NCBI RefSeq assembly: GCF_003634045.1
Contig: NZ_RBIM01000003.1
Coordinates: forward strand, 170,626 to 234,625
Origin: Maricaulis maris
Lineage (GTDB): Bacteria > Pseudomonadota > Alphaproteobacteria > Caulobacterales > Maricaulaceae
DNA length: 64,000 nucleotides
Direction: 5' to 3'
A program made the position numbers and the translations under genes. Every line of letters starts with the position of its first letter. Position 1 is the stretch's first letter. The notes beneath the pieces are model-generated. The model saw nothing but the letters and a program-made list of their open reading frames with translations, had not been told where the DNA came from and did not search any database. Below, one piece after another: positions 23,504 to 32,613 of this stretch.

Positions 23504-23522
23504 GCAAATCACTCTCATTATC
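23504..23522. promoter_or_regulatory. Fur box candidate
   Basis: The 19-mer GCAAATCACTCTCATTATC matches the Fur consensus in 14 of 19 positions on the opposite strand. It lies 38 bases before the siderophore receptor start, in an AT-rich stretch. A related half (TGCGAATGAGTCTC at 23474-23487) is nearby. This would repress iron-uptake genes when iron is plentiful. Confidence 0.5.
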
Positions 23523-23559
23523 ACACACCCCAGTTCAGTGCTTTGAGTGGGGACACTTC

Positions 23560-25716
23560 ATGTTGCGTTTCAATACATTACGGCGCCCGGCGCCGATCGC
23601 GTTCGCTTGCCTGGCGAGCACCGCCCTGACCGGCCTCGCCGCGCCGTCCTCGGTGCTCGCACAGGATGCCGACGAGACCGAGGACGTCGTCGTCGTACAC
23701 GGTGTACTGGGCCGCTATTCGGCCACCAAATCAGACACGCCGGTCATCGAGACGCCGCGCTCGGTCTCCATCGAAACCCTCGACCAGATTCTCGATCGCG
23801 GCGGCGTCGACCTGTCGGACGCCTATCTCTATTCCGCCGGCGTGATCGGCGACACTTACGGCATCTCGACCCGCGTCGACTCGGTCCAGGTGCGCGGCCT
23901 GCGCGCGCCGGAATACCGCGACAGCCTGCAGGCGCTGTTCGGCAGCTACAACAATACCCGTTCCGACATCTACACCATCGAACAGGTCGAAATCCTGCGC
24001 GGCCCGTCGGCCATTCTCTATGGCCAGGGCTCGCCGGGCGGGATCGTGAATGTGGTGTCGAAAACACCCGAGGATGAATTCTCCGGCGAGATCGTCGGCG
24101 AGGTCGGCAATCACGACCGCTATCAGCTGGCCGCCGACTTCACCGGCCCGCTGGACGCCGACGGCACCTGGCTCTATCGCGGCATCGGTGTGTGGCGCGA
24201 GACCGGGACCCAGATCGACCATATTGATGAAGAGGCGATCACGCTGGCACCGTCGCTCACCTTCGCGCCGGGGCCCGACACGCGCCTGTCCGCTATCGTC
24301 ACATATCAGGACATCAACGCCGCAGCTGCGTCACAATTCCTGCCCATTCATGGCACGCTTCTGCCCGGTCCTGACGGTCGACACTTCGACGCCAATGTCT
24401 TCACCGGCGAACCGGACTTCGACCGCTACGACACCGAGTCGGTTTCGCTCACCCTGCTCGCCGAGCACCGGGTGAACGCGAATCTCCAGCTGGAAGCGAC
24501 GGTGCGCCGGACCGAGAGCGAAGCGGACTATCGCCAGGCCTGGATTTCCTTCATCGGCGGCGACCGCCACATCCGCAATCCCGATGGCAGCCTCTATCGC
24601 GACGGCTACATGCCGCGCACCTTCTACGCCTCGCAGGCCAGTTCGGAACAGACCGCGGCGGACATGCGCGCAAGACTGGATTTCGAGACCGGCGCCTTCA
24701 GCCACAAAGTTCTCGGCGGCCTGCAATACCAGGACGTGACAACGGATAATGACAGCGCCTACCTGTTCGCCATCGGTCTGGACTTCGCCACCGGCCTGCC
24801 GGACGCCCCCTATGGCGACAGCTTCTGGTTCAACCCCTACGCCCCGTCCTATGGCGCCTATCCGTCGGACGCGATCATCGACGCCTACATGTCGGATTCG
24901 CCCGAGAGCCGGACGCAGAGCACCGGTCTCTACCTCCACGACCAGATCGAGCACGGCAGCTGGCTCGCCACGGTCGGCCTGCGGAGTGACTGGGTCGAGA
25001 CGGATACCGGCTCGGCAACCCAGGACGACGACAAGCTCTCAACCAGCTTCGCACTGATGTACCGCTTCGACATCGGGCTGAACCCCTATGTCAGCTATGC
25101 GGAAAGCTTTGAGCCGGTCATCGGTACCGCATTCGACGGCTCGGCCTACGAGCCCCAGGAGGGCCGCCAATACGAGATCGGCGTGAAGTACCAGCCGCCG
25201 GGCAGCCGTTCGCTGGTCACCCTCTCCTGGTTCGACATCGAACAGTCCAACCTGCTGACCGCCGATCCCGCCCATCCGGGCTTCCAGATCCAGGCGGGCG
25301 TGGTGACCATTACCGGGTTTGAAGTGGAAGCCGCCTGGTACTGGGACACCGTGTCGCTGGATGTCAGTGCCAGCCAGCTCGAGACCGAAACCCTTGACGG
25401 CTATCAGCTCGCCTCCATCCCGGAAGTGCAGGCCTCGGCCTGGCTGGGCTGGCAGCCGACCGGCGCCTGGTCCGGTTTCCGGGCTGGCGCCGGTGTGCGC
25501 CATGTCGGCGAAAGCCAGAACGGGACCGACAGCCTGGAAACCCCTTCCTACACCCTGGTCGATGCGATGATCGGCTATGAGATGGATGCGTGGAATTTCG
25601 GCCTGCACGCCTCCAACCTTTTCGACGAAGCGTATTTCGCGACCTGCCTGTCCCGCGGCGACTGCTTCGTGGGTGAGGACCGCACCGTGGTGGCCCGGGC
25701 GGCGCGCCGCTTCTGA
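23560..25716 (+). CDS. TonB-dependent siderophore receptor
   Basis: This 718-residue outer-membrane receptor has a signal peptide ending near SSVLAQD and a TonB-box-like segment, ETEDVVVVHG. The plug has SDTPVIETPRSVSIETLDQIL and QVEILRGPSAILYGQGSPGG, which is the FhuA/FpvA/FoxA siderophore-receptor signature. The C-terminus ends in Phe (VVARAARRF). Its operon context agrees: a small membrane protein and a PepSY-TM protein follow, as in siderophore uptake-reduction loci. A Fur-box-like site precedes it. Which siderophore it binds cannot be told. No siderophore synthesis genes are in the window. Confidence 0.92.
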   Translation: MLRFNTLRRPAPIAFACLASTALTGLAAPSSVLAQDADETEDVVVVHGVLGRYSATKSDTPVIETPRSVSIETLDQILDRGGVDLSDAYLYSAGVIGDTYGISTRVDSVQVRGLRAPEYRDSLQALFGSYNNTRSDIYTIEQVEILRGPSAILYGQGSPGGIVNVVSKTPEDEFSGEIVGEVGNHDRYQLAADFTGPLDADGTWLYRGIGVWRETGTQIDHIDEEAITLAPSLTFAPGPDTRLSAIVTYQDINAAAASQFLPIHGTLLPGPDGRHFDANVFTGEPDFDRYDTESVSLTLLAEHRVNANLQLEATVRRTESEADYRQAWISFIGGDRHIRNPDGSLYRDGYMPRTFYASQASSEQTAADMRARLDFETGAFSHKVLGGLQYQDVTTDNDSAYLFAIGLDFATGLPDAPYGDSFWFNPYAPSYGAYPSDAIIDAYMSDSPESRTQSTGLYLHDQIEHGSWLATVGLRSDWVETDTGSATQDDDKLSTSFALMYRFDIGLNPYVSYAESFEPVIGTAFDGSAYEPQEGRQYEIGVKYQPPGSRSLVTLSWFDIEQSNLLTADPAHPGFQIQAGVVTITGFEVEAAWYWDTVSLDVSASQLETETLDGYQLASIPEVQASAWLGWQPTGAWSGFRAGAGVRHVGESQNGTDSLETPSYTLVDAMIGYEMDAWNFGLHASNLFDEAYFATCLSRGDCFVGEDRTVVARAARRF

Positions 25717-25746
25717 CCGACGCCGCCCCCCAGACGGCGTTGCGTG

Positions 25747-25785
25747 CGGGTGCCGGGCCGCTGCCGAGTGGCGGTCCGGCACCCG
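25747..25785 (+). terminator. Strong hairpin between receptor and downstream membrane genes
   Basis: A perfect 10-bp stem, CGGGTGCCGG / CCGGCACCCG, encloses an inner CCGC/GCGG stem. No T-run follows, so it may be a partial terminator or an mRNA-stabilising element that sets the receptor:inner-membrane protein ratio. Confidence 0.5.
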
Positions 25786-25812
25786 ATTATTGACGAGGAT
25801 GGAGATCAAACC

Positions 25813-26391
25813 ATGGCGTATGCCGCCGCAATCTGGATCCTGCTGTCGATCGGCGCCGGGCTGTTCGGTGCCCTTGTGCTCCGGCAGGCCTGGAAGCGCC
25901 GCCAGGAGCCGCATCGGCTTCTGATCGCGCTCGGCTGGCTTGCACTGCTGGCCGCCGTCCTGGCCTGGCTGCCCGTCGGCCTGCCGGTCTATGGCGTCGT
26001 CCTGGGCATGCTTGTCATCCAGTGCCTCGCCCTCATGGTGGTTTTCTGGCGTACAGGCTGGACGGGACCGCCACCGGCGGAGCCTCGACGACCGGCCGCC
26101 CCGCAGCCCGCCCGCGCCTGGCGTCGCGGACTGCGAGGCACTGCCGTCACCCTGCTGGCCGGCCCCCTCGCCCTGCTGGGCGCCGTGGCGCTTTCTCTCA
26201 TCCTGTTCGCGCTAGCCGGACAGGCCGGCTGGAGCGAGGCCAACCGTCTTGCCCTCTTCCTGTTCGCCGTCCCCATCCTGTGGAGCGCGCTCGCCACCCT
26301 GGCCGTTCTCGACCTGAAACTGCGTCTTCGCGCGCTCGGACTGGTCCTGCCGGTGGTGCTCGGCGGCGTCCTTATCGCCGTGACTGTCTAG
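25813..26391 (+). CDS. Small multi-span membrane protein of siderophore locus
   Basis: This 192-residue protein has six likely membrane spans: two near residues 3-22 and 34-52, then one near 55-80, followed by a Pro/Arg-rich loop (EPRRPAAPQPARAWRR) and about three more in the C-terminal half. I recognise no enzyme motif. Small proteins of this layout (DUF3649/DUF3325-type) commonly sit between a siderophore receptor and a PepSY-TM protein, and they probably help the latter. The start at 25813 has GGAG 8 bases upstream. The PepSY gene follows after 9 bases. Confidence 0.75.
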   Translation: MAYAAAIWILLSIGAGLFGALVLRQAWKRRQEPHRLLIALGWLALLAAVLAWLPVGLPVYGVVLGMLVIQCLALMVVFWRTGWTGPPPAEPRRPAAPQPARAWRRGLRGTAVTLLAGPLALLGAVALSLILFALAGQAGWSEANRLALFLFAVPILWSALATLAVLDLKLRLRALGLVLPVVLGGVLIAVTV

Positions 26392-26400
26392 GAGACGACC

Positions 26401-27900
26401 ATGACCGCCCTGCCCTGGCCGAAAATGCCCGCCCGTCTCGTCGCCCGCATGCTGTCCGGCCACACTGCGCTGGGCCTTGCCCTGTCGGCGCTGCTCTACA
26501 TTGTTTGCCTGAGCGGCACGCTCGTCGTCTTTCACAATGAGTTCTCGCGCTGGGAACAGCCCGGCATCACGGAGATCGAGGCCGTCACGCCGCAAACCAT
26601 CCAGACCCTGCTGGAAAACGTGCTCGGGCGCCTGGAAGAAACGCCGGACCAGGTCACCCTGGTCCTGCCGACGCCGGATGTTCCGCGGCTTGTTGCCGGT
26701 GCCGGCGAGGACTATTGGGTCGCCGGAGCCGACGGCACGCTGGGCGAACCGGTCGCCCACCCCTTCTCGGAATTCCTCGTCACGCTGCACATGTATCTTC
26801 ACCTGCCGGCGATCGCGGGGATCACGCTGGTCGGCCTGCTCGGCGTCATGATGCTGGGGCTGGTCCTGACCGGCTTCCTGGCCCATCCGCGGATCTTCCG
26901 CGATGCCTTCCAGTTCCGTCGCGGCAAGAGCGCCAGGCTCGGCGAAACCGATTTACACAACCGGCTGTCGGTCTGGGCCGCGCCCTTCCACATCACAATC
27001 GCGCTGACCGGCGCCCTTCTGGGCCTGGCAACGATCGGGGCCTATGCGCTCGCGCTGGTCTTTCACGACGGTGACTTCGAAGCCGTCTTCCCGCCCATTT
27101 TCGGAGGCGAAACGGAAACCGGGCCGGCGCCGGACGGGGTCGCCGATGTGGCGACCGCCTACCGCAACTTCCAGGCCGAACGTCCGGACCTCACCGCATG
27201 GCTGATCTATGTCAACGGCCCCGGGACCGAGGCGCAGAATATCGAAATCCTGACCCAGGTGCCGGGCCAGCTCGCCTATTTCGACGGCGTCCAGTTCGAC
27301 GCCGCCGGTACCATGATCGGCGCGACCGGGATGAGCGACGGTGAAGCCGGACAGAAAATAGCCGCTGCGGTCTATTCCCTGCATTTCGGTTGGTTCGGCG
27401 GCCTGCCGGTGAAGTTCGCCTATCTGGCCCTGGGCCTCGCCCTGACAGCTGTGTGCGCCTCCGGATTCACGCTGTGGCTGATCAAGCGACGGGAGAAGGG
27501 TCGCCCCTCTCCGCGCCTTGAGCGGGCCTGGATCGCTGTGGTGTGGGGCGCACCGGCCGTGCTGGCCGCGACCCTGCTTGGCGCCGTGAGCGGTGTCATG
27601 GCCGAGGCGGTGCTGATCCCCTTCCACTGGCTCGCCCTGGCTGGCCTGATCGTGCTGGCCATGCTGTTCGGCAGCGCCCGCCACTGGTCACGTGCGCTGC
27701 GGCTGGCGGCCGGCGCGCTGACCCTTGCCGGGTTGGCGGTGCACCATGCCGTCAATGCCGGACAGTACCAGGGCGAAGCCTCCTGGGGTGTCAGCGCAGG
27801 ACTGGCGGTCACAGCACTGATCCTGCTGGCAAGCACGCGTCCGTGGACATGGAGACCGGCGGGCGGCGGAACGACGACCGGGCCGGTGCAGGTGGGCTAG
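26401..27900 (+). CDS. PepSY-associated TM-helix protein (siderophore-iron reductase/uptake partner)
   Basis: This 499-residue inner-membrane protein has the PepSY_TM pattern. A first span (LALSALLYIVCLSGTLVVF) is followed by FHNEFSRWEQP and a periplasmic domain, then HMYLHLPAIAGITLVGLLGVMML with conserved His, then LHNRLSVWAAPFHITIALTG, then a late SLHFGWFGGLPVKFAYLALGLALT. Conserved His residues in spans 2-4 suggest heme or metal binding. Homologues (PiuB/FsrB type) are induced by iron limitation and act in reduction of ferric siderophores. It is co-transcribed with the receptor upstream. It overlaps the convergent GST gene by 4 bases. Confidence 0.88.
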   Translation: MTALPWPKMPARLVARMLSGHTALGLALSALLYIVCLSGTLVVFHNEFSRWEQPGITEIEAVTPQTIQTLLENVLGRLEETPDQVTLVLPTPDVPRLVAGAGEDYWVAGADGTLGEPVAHPFSEFLVTLHMYLHLPAIAGITLVGLLGVMMLGLVLTGFLAHPRIFRDAFQFRRGKSARLGETDLHNRLSVWAAPFHITIALTGALLGLATIGAYALALVFHDGDFEAVFPPIFGGETETGPAPDGVADVATAYRNFQAERPDLTAWLIYVNGPGTEAQNIEILTQVPGQLAYFDGVQFDAAGTMIGATGMSDGEAGQKIAAAVYSLHFGWFGGLPVKFAYLALGLALTAVCASGFTLWLIKRREKGRPSPRLERAWIAVVWGAPAVLAATLLGAVSGVMAEAVLIPFHWLALAGLIVLAMLFGSARHWSRALRLAAGALTLAGLAVHHAVNAGQYQGEASWGVSAGLAVTALILLASTRPWTWRPAGGGTTTGPVQVG

Positions 27901-28520
27901 CCCGGCACCGTCACCCGCCCTTCATCATAGTCCAGCTCCAGCTCGCTCTCGACCCGCGCGATCCAGCCGCGCACGCCGAGGAACTCGTCGAGGTCGAAAC
28001 CGCCCTCATCGGCGACGCGGGTATAAGCGACCAGGGCGATATCGGCGAGGGTAAGCTGGTCACGGACGATGAAGTCGCGCGACAGGAGCCGCATCTCCAT
28101 CACACCGAGCGCCCGCCGCCCCTTGGCCATGAGCTGCGGATCGATGGCGTCCTCGGACATGTGCTGGAAGGCTTTCTGGAAACGTCGCACGGCAATGAAG
28201 GGTTCATGGCTGTATTGTTCCCAGAACATCCATTCGAGCATTTTGGCATGGTCGAACGGGTCGGCCGGAATGAGCGCCGAGCCGGCCGCCAGATGGATGA
28301 TGATGGCGTTCGACTGGGCCAGGATGCGGCCATCCTCGCGTTCCAGGCACGGCACCTGGCCGGCCGGGTTGATGGCCAGGAAGTCGTCGGTCCGGGTCTC
28401 GCCCTTCACCACATTGACCTCGTGCCAGTCATAGGGGATGGCGAGCCGGTCGGCGGTCCACTTCACCTTGAGGCAGTTGCCACTGTGGCGATCACCATAA
28501 ATACGGACTGGCTGGGTCAT
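27897..28520 (-). CDS. Glutathione S-transferase family protein
   Basis: This 207-residue protein has an N-terminal thioredoxin fold (RIYGDRHSGNCLKVKWTAD, NPAGQVPCLEREDGRILAQSNAII) and a C-terminal helical domain (QLTLADIALVAYTRVADEGGFDL). The cis-Pro (VPCLE) and the Gln/Ser glutathione contacts (QSNAI) are present; the catalytic residue is probably Ser in DRHSGN. The start at 28520 follows AAGGGAG at 7 bases. Substrates are unknown; detoxification is likely. It stands alone between convergent and divergent neighbours. Confidence 0.9.
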   Translation of the reverse strand: MTQPVRIYGDRHSGNCLKVKWTADRLAIPYDWHEVNVVKGETRTDDFLAINPAGQVPCLEREDGRILAQSNAIIIHLAAGSALIPADPFDHAKMLEWMFWEQYSHEPFIAVRRFQKAFQHMSEDAIDPQLMAKGRRALGVMEMRLLSRDFIVRDQLTLADIALVAYTRVADEGGFDLDEFLGVRGWIARVESELELDYDEGRVTVPG

Positions 28521-28709
28521 GCGACGACTCCCTTGCATCTTTCCGCAGCATAACGCCACCGGCGGCAAGCGCGAGTGATGAATGCGTGTCGCGCGCAGCG
28601 AGTGCCCGGCATTCGCCCGCGCATGTTGGTCAAGCTGTGACAGTCCGCCGCTTGGGCCGCGCACCGAGGCCGCTTATAAGAAGCGAAACGAACACAGGTA
28701 TTCGCCCGC

Positions 28710-29036
28710 ATGAACACCCAGACCCGACCCGGCATCACCCCGCCCGAATCCTGCCAGACCATGCAGGAGGTCCGCGAAGGCGTCGACGCGCTGGACCGCG
28801 AACTGGTGGCCTTGGTCGCGCAACGCGCCCGCTATATGGAAGCCGCGGCCCGTATCAAGCCGAGCCGGGATGTGGTCCGCGATGAATGGCGGATCAATGA
28901 TGTAATCTCGAAGGTAAGCGCCGAGGCAAAAAGCCACGGCCTCGCGGTGGAGATCGCCGAGCCGGTCTGGCGCGAACTTGTCGAACGCTCGATTGCCTAT
29001 GAGTTCAGTGTCTGGGACGCGACGCGCGAGGCCTGA
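28710..29036 (+). CDS. Chorismate mutase type II (AroQ/PchB-like)
   Basis: This 108-residue helical protein carries the AroQ pattern: MQEVREGVDALDRELVALVA, QRARYMEAAARIK (the Arg/Lys active-site residues) and DEWRINDVISKVSAEAKSHG, ending with an ALxxE-like WRELVERSIAYEFS. The family converts chorismate to prephenate. A close branch (PchB) removes pyruvate from isochorismate to make salicylate. The ESCQTMQEVR beginning and the spacing RIKPSRDVVRDEWR resemble PchB-like members. No partner salicylate or siderophore genes are adjacent, so mutase activity is the safer call. Confidence 0.82.
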   Translation: MNTQTRPGITPPESCQTMQEVREGVDALDRELVALVAQRARYMEAAARIKPSRDVVRDEWRINDVISKVSAEAKSHGLAVEIAEPVWRELVERSIAYEFSVWDATREA

Positions 29037-29375
29037 TCAGTCGGCGGCGGCAAAGGCCAGTTCGGTCTCACGAAAGCAGCGCTCGACCGCGAGTCGGGCG
29101 CCGGGCCAGGCCGTTTCGGCCTCACCTTCAACGGCGTCGCAAATATCGGCCAGAGCAAAGGCGCCCACACCGCGCGCGGCACCCTTGAGGGTGTGACAGG
29201 CGGCGCGCCAGCTGGCCGGATCGGCCGGCGCCTCCATGATCGCGAGGCAACGCCGCGCCTGGTCACACATCAAGCCGAGCAATTCATCACGAAGCGCGGC
29301 ATCCCCGCCGGTATAGCGGGCGAGGTGAGCCGCATCGAAGAGCGGCGCATTGGTGGATTTCATGGCAGCAATCAT
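29037..29375 (-). CDS. Hpt (histidine phosphotransfer) domain protein
   Basis: This 112-residue single-domain protein has the phosphoacceptor motif ACHTLKGAARGVGA near residue ~60 (His is the acceptor). It is preceded by ALRDELLGLMCDQARRCLAIM and followed by LADICDAVEGEAE, the classic Hpt four-helix bundle. It would shuttle phosphate between a hybrid histidine kinase and a response regulator encoded elsewhere. It is convergent with chorismate mutase with no gap. AGGA lies upstream of the start at 29375. Confidence 0.85.
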   Translation of the reverse strand: MIAAMKSTNAPLFDAAHLARYTGGDAALRDELLGLMCDQARRCLAIMEAPADPASWRAACHTLKGAARGVGAFALADICDAVEGEAETAWPGARLAVERCFRETELAFAAAD

Positions 29376-29518
29376 AGCCCATTCCTAGCGTCAGCGCCTT
29401 AACACCCTCCTTAATTTTCGTGCCCGGCAAGGGCGATCGCTCATCTTGGTGAATACAGCGTTCACATTCCCGTCAGGCGCGAAATGTCAGATTTTCAGCT
29501 GCAAAACGGGAGGATCAA

Positions 29519-29929
29519 ATGCTGAAATCTGTCAAAATGATCGCCTGCGGCCTGGCGCTGACCATGGGGGCTGGCGGCCTTGCCAGCGCCATGACGGCGC
29601 CCGCTATCGCTCCGGCGAGCGACATCAAGCTCGTCGCTGAGAACGGCGAAAAGCGCCTGCAGCGACGCCATCACCCTCGCCGCCATGGCTATCGCGATCG
29701 CCGAACTTCGCGGGACCATCACGACTATCGTCGCGGACACCGCAATGACTACCGCAATGCCCGCCGCCACGCCTCACGGTGCTGGAGCGAGAACCAGCGC
29801 TCACACTATCGTGGCCGCCCGGCCGTGGTATCGGTCCGGGTGTGCCGGGATCGCCATGGTCGGACCCATGCGGTGCGCGGATCGACGCGACTGGTCCGCT
29901 ATCTCCGCGGCCATCGCCGGCACTGGTAA
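29519..29929 (+). CDS. Small exported Arg/His-rich protein
   Basis: This 136-residue protein has a clear signal peptide (MLKSVKMIACGLALTMGAGG, cleavage near ASA). The mature part has a very high content of Arg, His and Tyr (RRHHPRRHGYRDRRTSRDHH and similar). The C-terminal 40 residues (VVSVRVCRDRHGRTHAVRGS) look more ordered, with two Cys at positions ~88 and ~109. A good GGGAGG lies 6 bases upstream, supporting translation. No family is recognised. Binding of anionic surface polymers, DNA or metal is possible. Confidence 0.65.
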   Translation: MLKSVKMIACGLALTMGAGGLASAMTAPAIAPASDIKLVAENGEKRLQRRHHPRRHGYRDRRTSRDHHDYRRGHRNDYRNARRHASRCWSENQRSHYRGRPAVVSVRVCRDRHGRTHAVRGSTRLVRYLRGHRRHW

Positions 29930-29997
29930 GCCTTGCCAAGCTTCCGCTTGAAGACGGGGCGGCGGCGCGATATTTCTCTCCTTGAGGGAGAATGATC

Positions 29998-31128
29998 ATG
30001 TCCAACCGCCGCACCTGCCACCTGTTTGCCGCCGGTTCCGCCCTGGCATTGCTGACCGCCGCCTGTTCGCCGTCGGGCGAGCCGGAAGCCGGCGCCTCAG
30101 ACAGCGCCGGATCCGCGGCGATGCCAGGCAACAGCGACACGACAGCATCGGCAATGACCGACACACGCCCGGCCGATGACGTCACGCCGCCCGCCGACAG
30201 CCGCGAACTGGCGGCCATCGACATGCAGGAATGGGACGTGCCCTGGGAGGGACGTCCGCGCGACCCGTACACGCTGGATGGCGAGACCGTCTGGTTCGTC
30301 GGCCAGGCCAACTCCTATATCGGCCGTCTTGACGTCGCGACCGGCGAGATGAGCCGCGTCGATCTGCGCGAAGGTGCCGGTCCGCACAATCTCATCGTCC
30401 ATCCTGACGGACGGATCTGGTATGCCGGCAATCGCGATGCCCATATCGGCATCTATGATCCTGCCAGCGGCGCGTTCGACTATGTCGAGACACCACCGGA
30501 CACCGTCGCTGATCCGCACACCCAGATTTTCGACGATGCCGGCCATGTCTGGTTTTCCAGCCAGCGCAGCAATTCGGTCAGCCGCCTCAACATGGAGAGC
30601 CGCGAACTCGATGTGGTGATGGTGCCAACCGACTCGGCGCGCCCCTATGGCATCAAGATCGCGCCCGACGGCACGATCTGGGTCGCCCTGTTCGGTACCA
30701 GCAAGCTGGCATCAATCGATCCGGACACGCTGGTCCTGACCGAGCATGACCTACCGCGCGACAGCGCCCGGCCGCGCCGTCTCGATATCACCTCCGACGG
30801 CCGCATCTGGTATGGCGATTATGCCGATGGTTTCCTCGGCGTGCTCGACCCGTCCGACGGCTCGATCCGTGAATGGGCCATGCCGTCCGGTGCCAACGCC
30901 CGCCCCTATGCGCTGGCCGTTGATGGCCAGGACCGGGTCTGGTTCGTCGAAACCGGCGTCGATCCCAACTGGTTTGTCGGTTTCGACCCGGCGAGCGAGA
31001 CCTTCTTCTCGATCACCGGCATCCCGTCCGGCGGCGGCGTCGTGCGGCACATGCATTACCTGCCATCAACCGGCGATATCTGGTTCGGTAGCGATATGGG
31101 AACCATCGGCCGCGCCTCGGTGGAATAG
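29998..31128 (+). CDS. Vgb-like beta-propeller lipoprotein
   Basis: This 376-residue protein starts MSNRRTCHLFAAGSALALLT with lipobox LTAAC, then an acidic Ser/Ala-rich linker, then repeated propeller blades (GEMSRVDLREGAGPHNLIVH, DGRIWYAGNRDAHIGIYDP, AGHVWFSSQRSNSVSRLN, DGTIWVALFGTSKLASIDP, DGRIWYGDYADGFLGVLDP). The blade pattern is that of virginiamycin B lyase and related SMP-30/NHL propellers. Whether the lyase His/Glu residues are conserved I cannot verify, so an antibiotic lyase call would be premature. The ATG at 29998 suits the GAGGGA upstream better than the one at 29992. Confidence 0.82.
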   Translation: MSNRRTCHLFAAGSALALLTAACSPSGEPEAGASDSAGSAAMPGNSDTTASAMTDTRPADDVTPPADSRELAAIDMQEWDVPWEGRPRDPYTLDGETVWFVGQANSYIGRLDVATGEMSRVDLREGAGPHNLIVHPDGRIWYAGNRDAHIGIYDPASGAFDYVETPPDTVADPHTQIFDDAGHVWFSSQRSNSVSRLNMESRELDVVMVPTDSARPYGIKIAPDGTIWVALFGTSKLASIDPDTLVLTEHDLPRDSARPRRLDITSDGRIWYGDYADGFLGVLDPSDGSIREWAMPSGANARPYALAVDGQDRVWFVETGVDPNWFVGFDPASETFFSITGIPSGGGVVRHMHYLPSTGDIWFGSDMGTIGRASVE

Positions 31129-31136
31129 CCCGGCCA

Positions 31137-31183
31137 ATTGCACCTGCCGGCACCGGCAATCCGGCATGGCCGGCATGTGCAAT
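31137..31183 (+). terminator. Hairpin after the Vgb-like gene
   Basis: The arms ATTGCAC..GCCGG and CCGGC..GTGCAAT pair over 12 bases with a 2-base internal loop. The hairpin lies 8 bases past the stop and before the tRNA. It has no strong T-run, so terminator function is only likely. Confidence 0.5.
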
Positions 31184-31246
31184 CGGGCAAATGAATGGCT
31201 TGCTTTTGTCCCGCGGACGCGTATTTTCCGCCGCTTCCCAACCGGC

Positions 31247-31322
<76 letters not shown>

Positions 31323-31501
31323 ATAGTTTCAAAGACTTAATCGGTTGTAATGGGCCGATCGTCAACCTAGAGAAAGTCAACGTTGACTTCTTTTAGAATA
31401 CGGCCCCATAAGTCATTGAATCTGCTTTAAGCTTTATAGATCCGACAAACACTCAAAAGTGAGTCCCTCTGGGGCGAAGCACGATTGCGTCGGAACAAAT
31501 T

Positions 31502-32431
31502 TCATCCATCCTGTCGGACGTTTTCAGCATTAAAGTACGTGAGGTACTCACGTTCCACCTCGACGCCCTCGAACGGGATTGGGCTGTTCATCGGCAGCTT
31601 CTTGCCCGCAACGAACTCACGAAATCCAGTTACCGTGAACACGTATTTGGCATCGATCATCTTGTCGAAGAACACCCGACCTTCTCCGCCAAAATAAATC
31701 TTCAAGCTGATCGAAGCAGCAAAGTCGTTCGGTGGCTCGTAGATCTGAAGCTTCCCGGTCCTGAACGTACATTGCGAATTTGGCTTACCGTCGCAGTCGG
31801 ACGAGGAATACCTCTCAGATTTTGCTTGGGGGGACTGCCCACAAACCTCCCACTTGGGATCTCGTATTTTGACGTTCATTTTCAGGCGTGACCGGTTCTC
31901 GATCTTTACCCTCAACTCGAAATCATAGCCGTGCGCAGTTGGAAACACCCCTAGCGTTGCTCCGACTGGTCGCACATGCTGGTTGAAAGTTGGATCGTCG
32001 CCAGACTGCCCGCCCCTTGCAATTGCACGGAGAGCGTCTGACTTGGACTGCGAAATGACATCGAGACCAACTGAGGCGGTCTTGGTTGAAGAGCCCGTTT
32101 GTTTGGCTTTGCTCTTGGTCTTTGGCGGAGTTGTGGGCGCCACTGCCGCAGTTTCACCACTCGTTGGAACAAACCGACGCTTGCGCGCATCATAGAATGC
32201 CACTCGAACACTTAGGCACGCCTGAAGCCATTCCGGTCGCCAACCTTTTTCCCACTTTGGTTGCCACCATACTCCCCATACGGCAGCTGCTAAACTGACG
32301 ACACAACACAGCACGATGACACTTATGCCGACCGCTTGTGGCAATTCAGACCAAGTCATGCCTACCACCGTTGGTAGAACGACGATTAGGGCACCGGCAA
32401 TGATTTTTGGCCAAACCTTGGACTGATTCAT
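31502..32431 (-). CDS. Membrane protein of unknown function, cargo of tRNA-Lys mini-island
   Basis: This 309-residue protein has two N-terminal membrane spans (IIAGALIVVLPTVVGMTW and GISVIVLCCVVSLAAAVWGVW), then a Trp-rich juxtamembrane stretch (QPKWEKGWRPEWLQ), a low-complexity Thr/Lys linker (TTPPKTKSKAKQTGSST) and a ~170-residue C-terminal domain that looks beta-rich (GYDFELRVKIENRSRLKMNVK; FAASISLKIYFGGEGRVFF). No family is recognised. It is the only gene between the att repeats. The start could be ATG 32431 or TTG 32452, and neither has a strong Shine-Dalgarno. Codon use and composition differ from the surrounding chromosome. A host-protection role is only a guess from location. Confidence 0.75.
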   Translation of the reverse strand: MNQSKVWPKIIAGALIVVLPTVVGMTWSELPQAVGISVIVLCCVVSLAAAVWGVWWQPKWEKGWRPEWLQACLSVRVAFYDARKRRFVPTSGETAAVAPTTPPKTKSKAKQTGSSTKTASVGLDVISQSKSDALRAIARGGQSGDDPTFNQHVRPVGATLGVFPTAHGYDFELRVKIENRSRLKMNVKIRDPKWEVCGQSPQAKSERYSSSDCDGKPNSQCTFRTGKLQIYEPPNDFAASISLKIYFGGEGRVFFDKMIDAKYVFTVTGFREFVAGKKLPMNSPIPFEGVEVEREYLTYFNAENVRQDG

Positions 32432-32613
32432 ACGAGCAATCTGCACGGGCAAGTTCAGTTTGTGGAGTCGCGGTCAAAATCATCGCGCTACATAAAGCAT
32501 CAGGATGCGCAGGCCGGACTGATTGCCTGGACGTTGCGTTGGGGGTACCTAACATTGACAATCCCTTGTACCTCGTTGACTTTTATCCCATTGAAATTAT
32601 GAGATCGAATGGC

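Noticed and set aside
29998-31128. Calling the beta-propeller lipoprotein a streptogramin lyase
   Set aside because: The blade pattern fits, but catalytic residues could not be verified and lipoprotein propellers have many roles.
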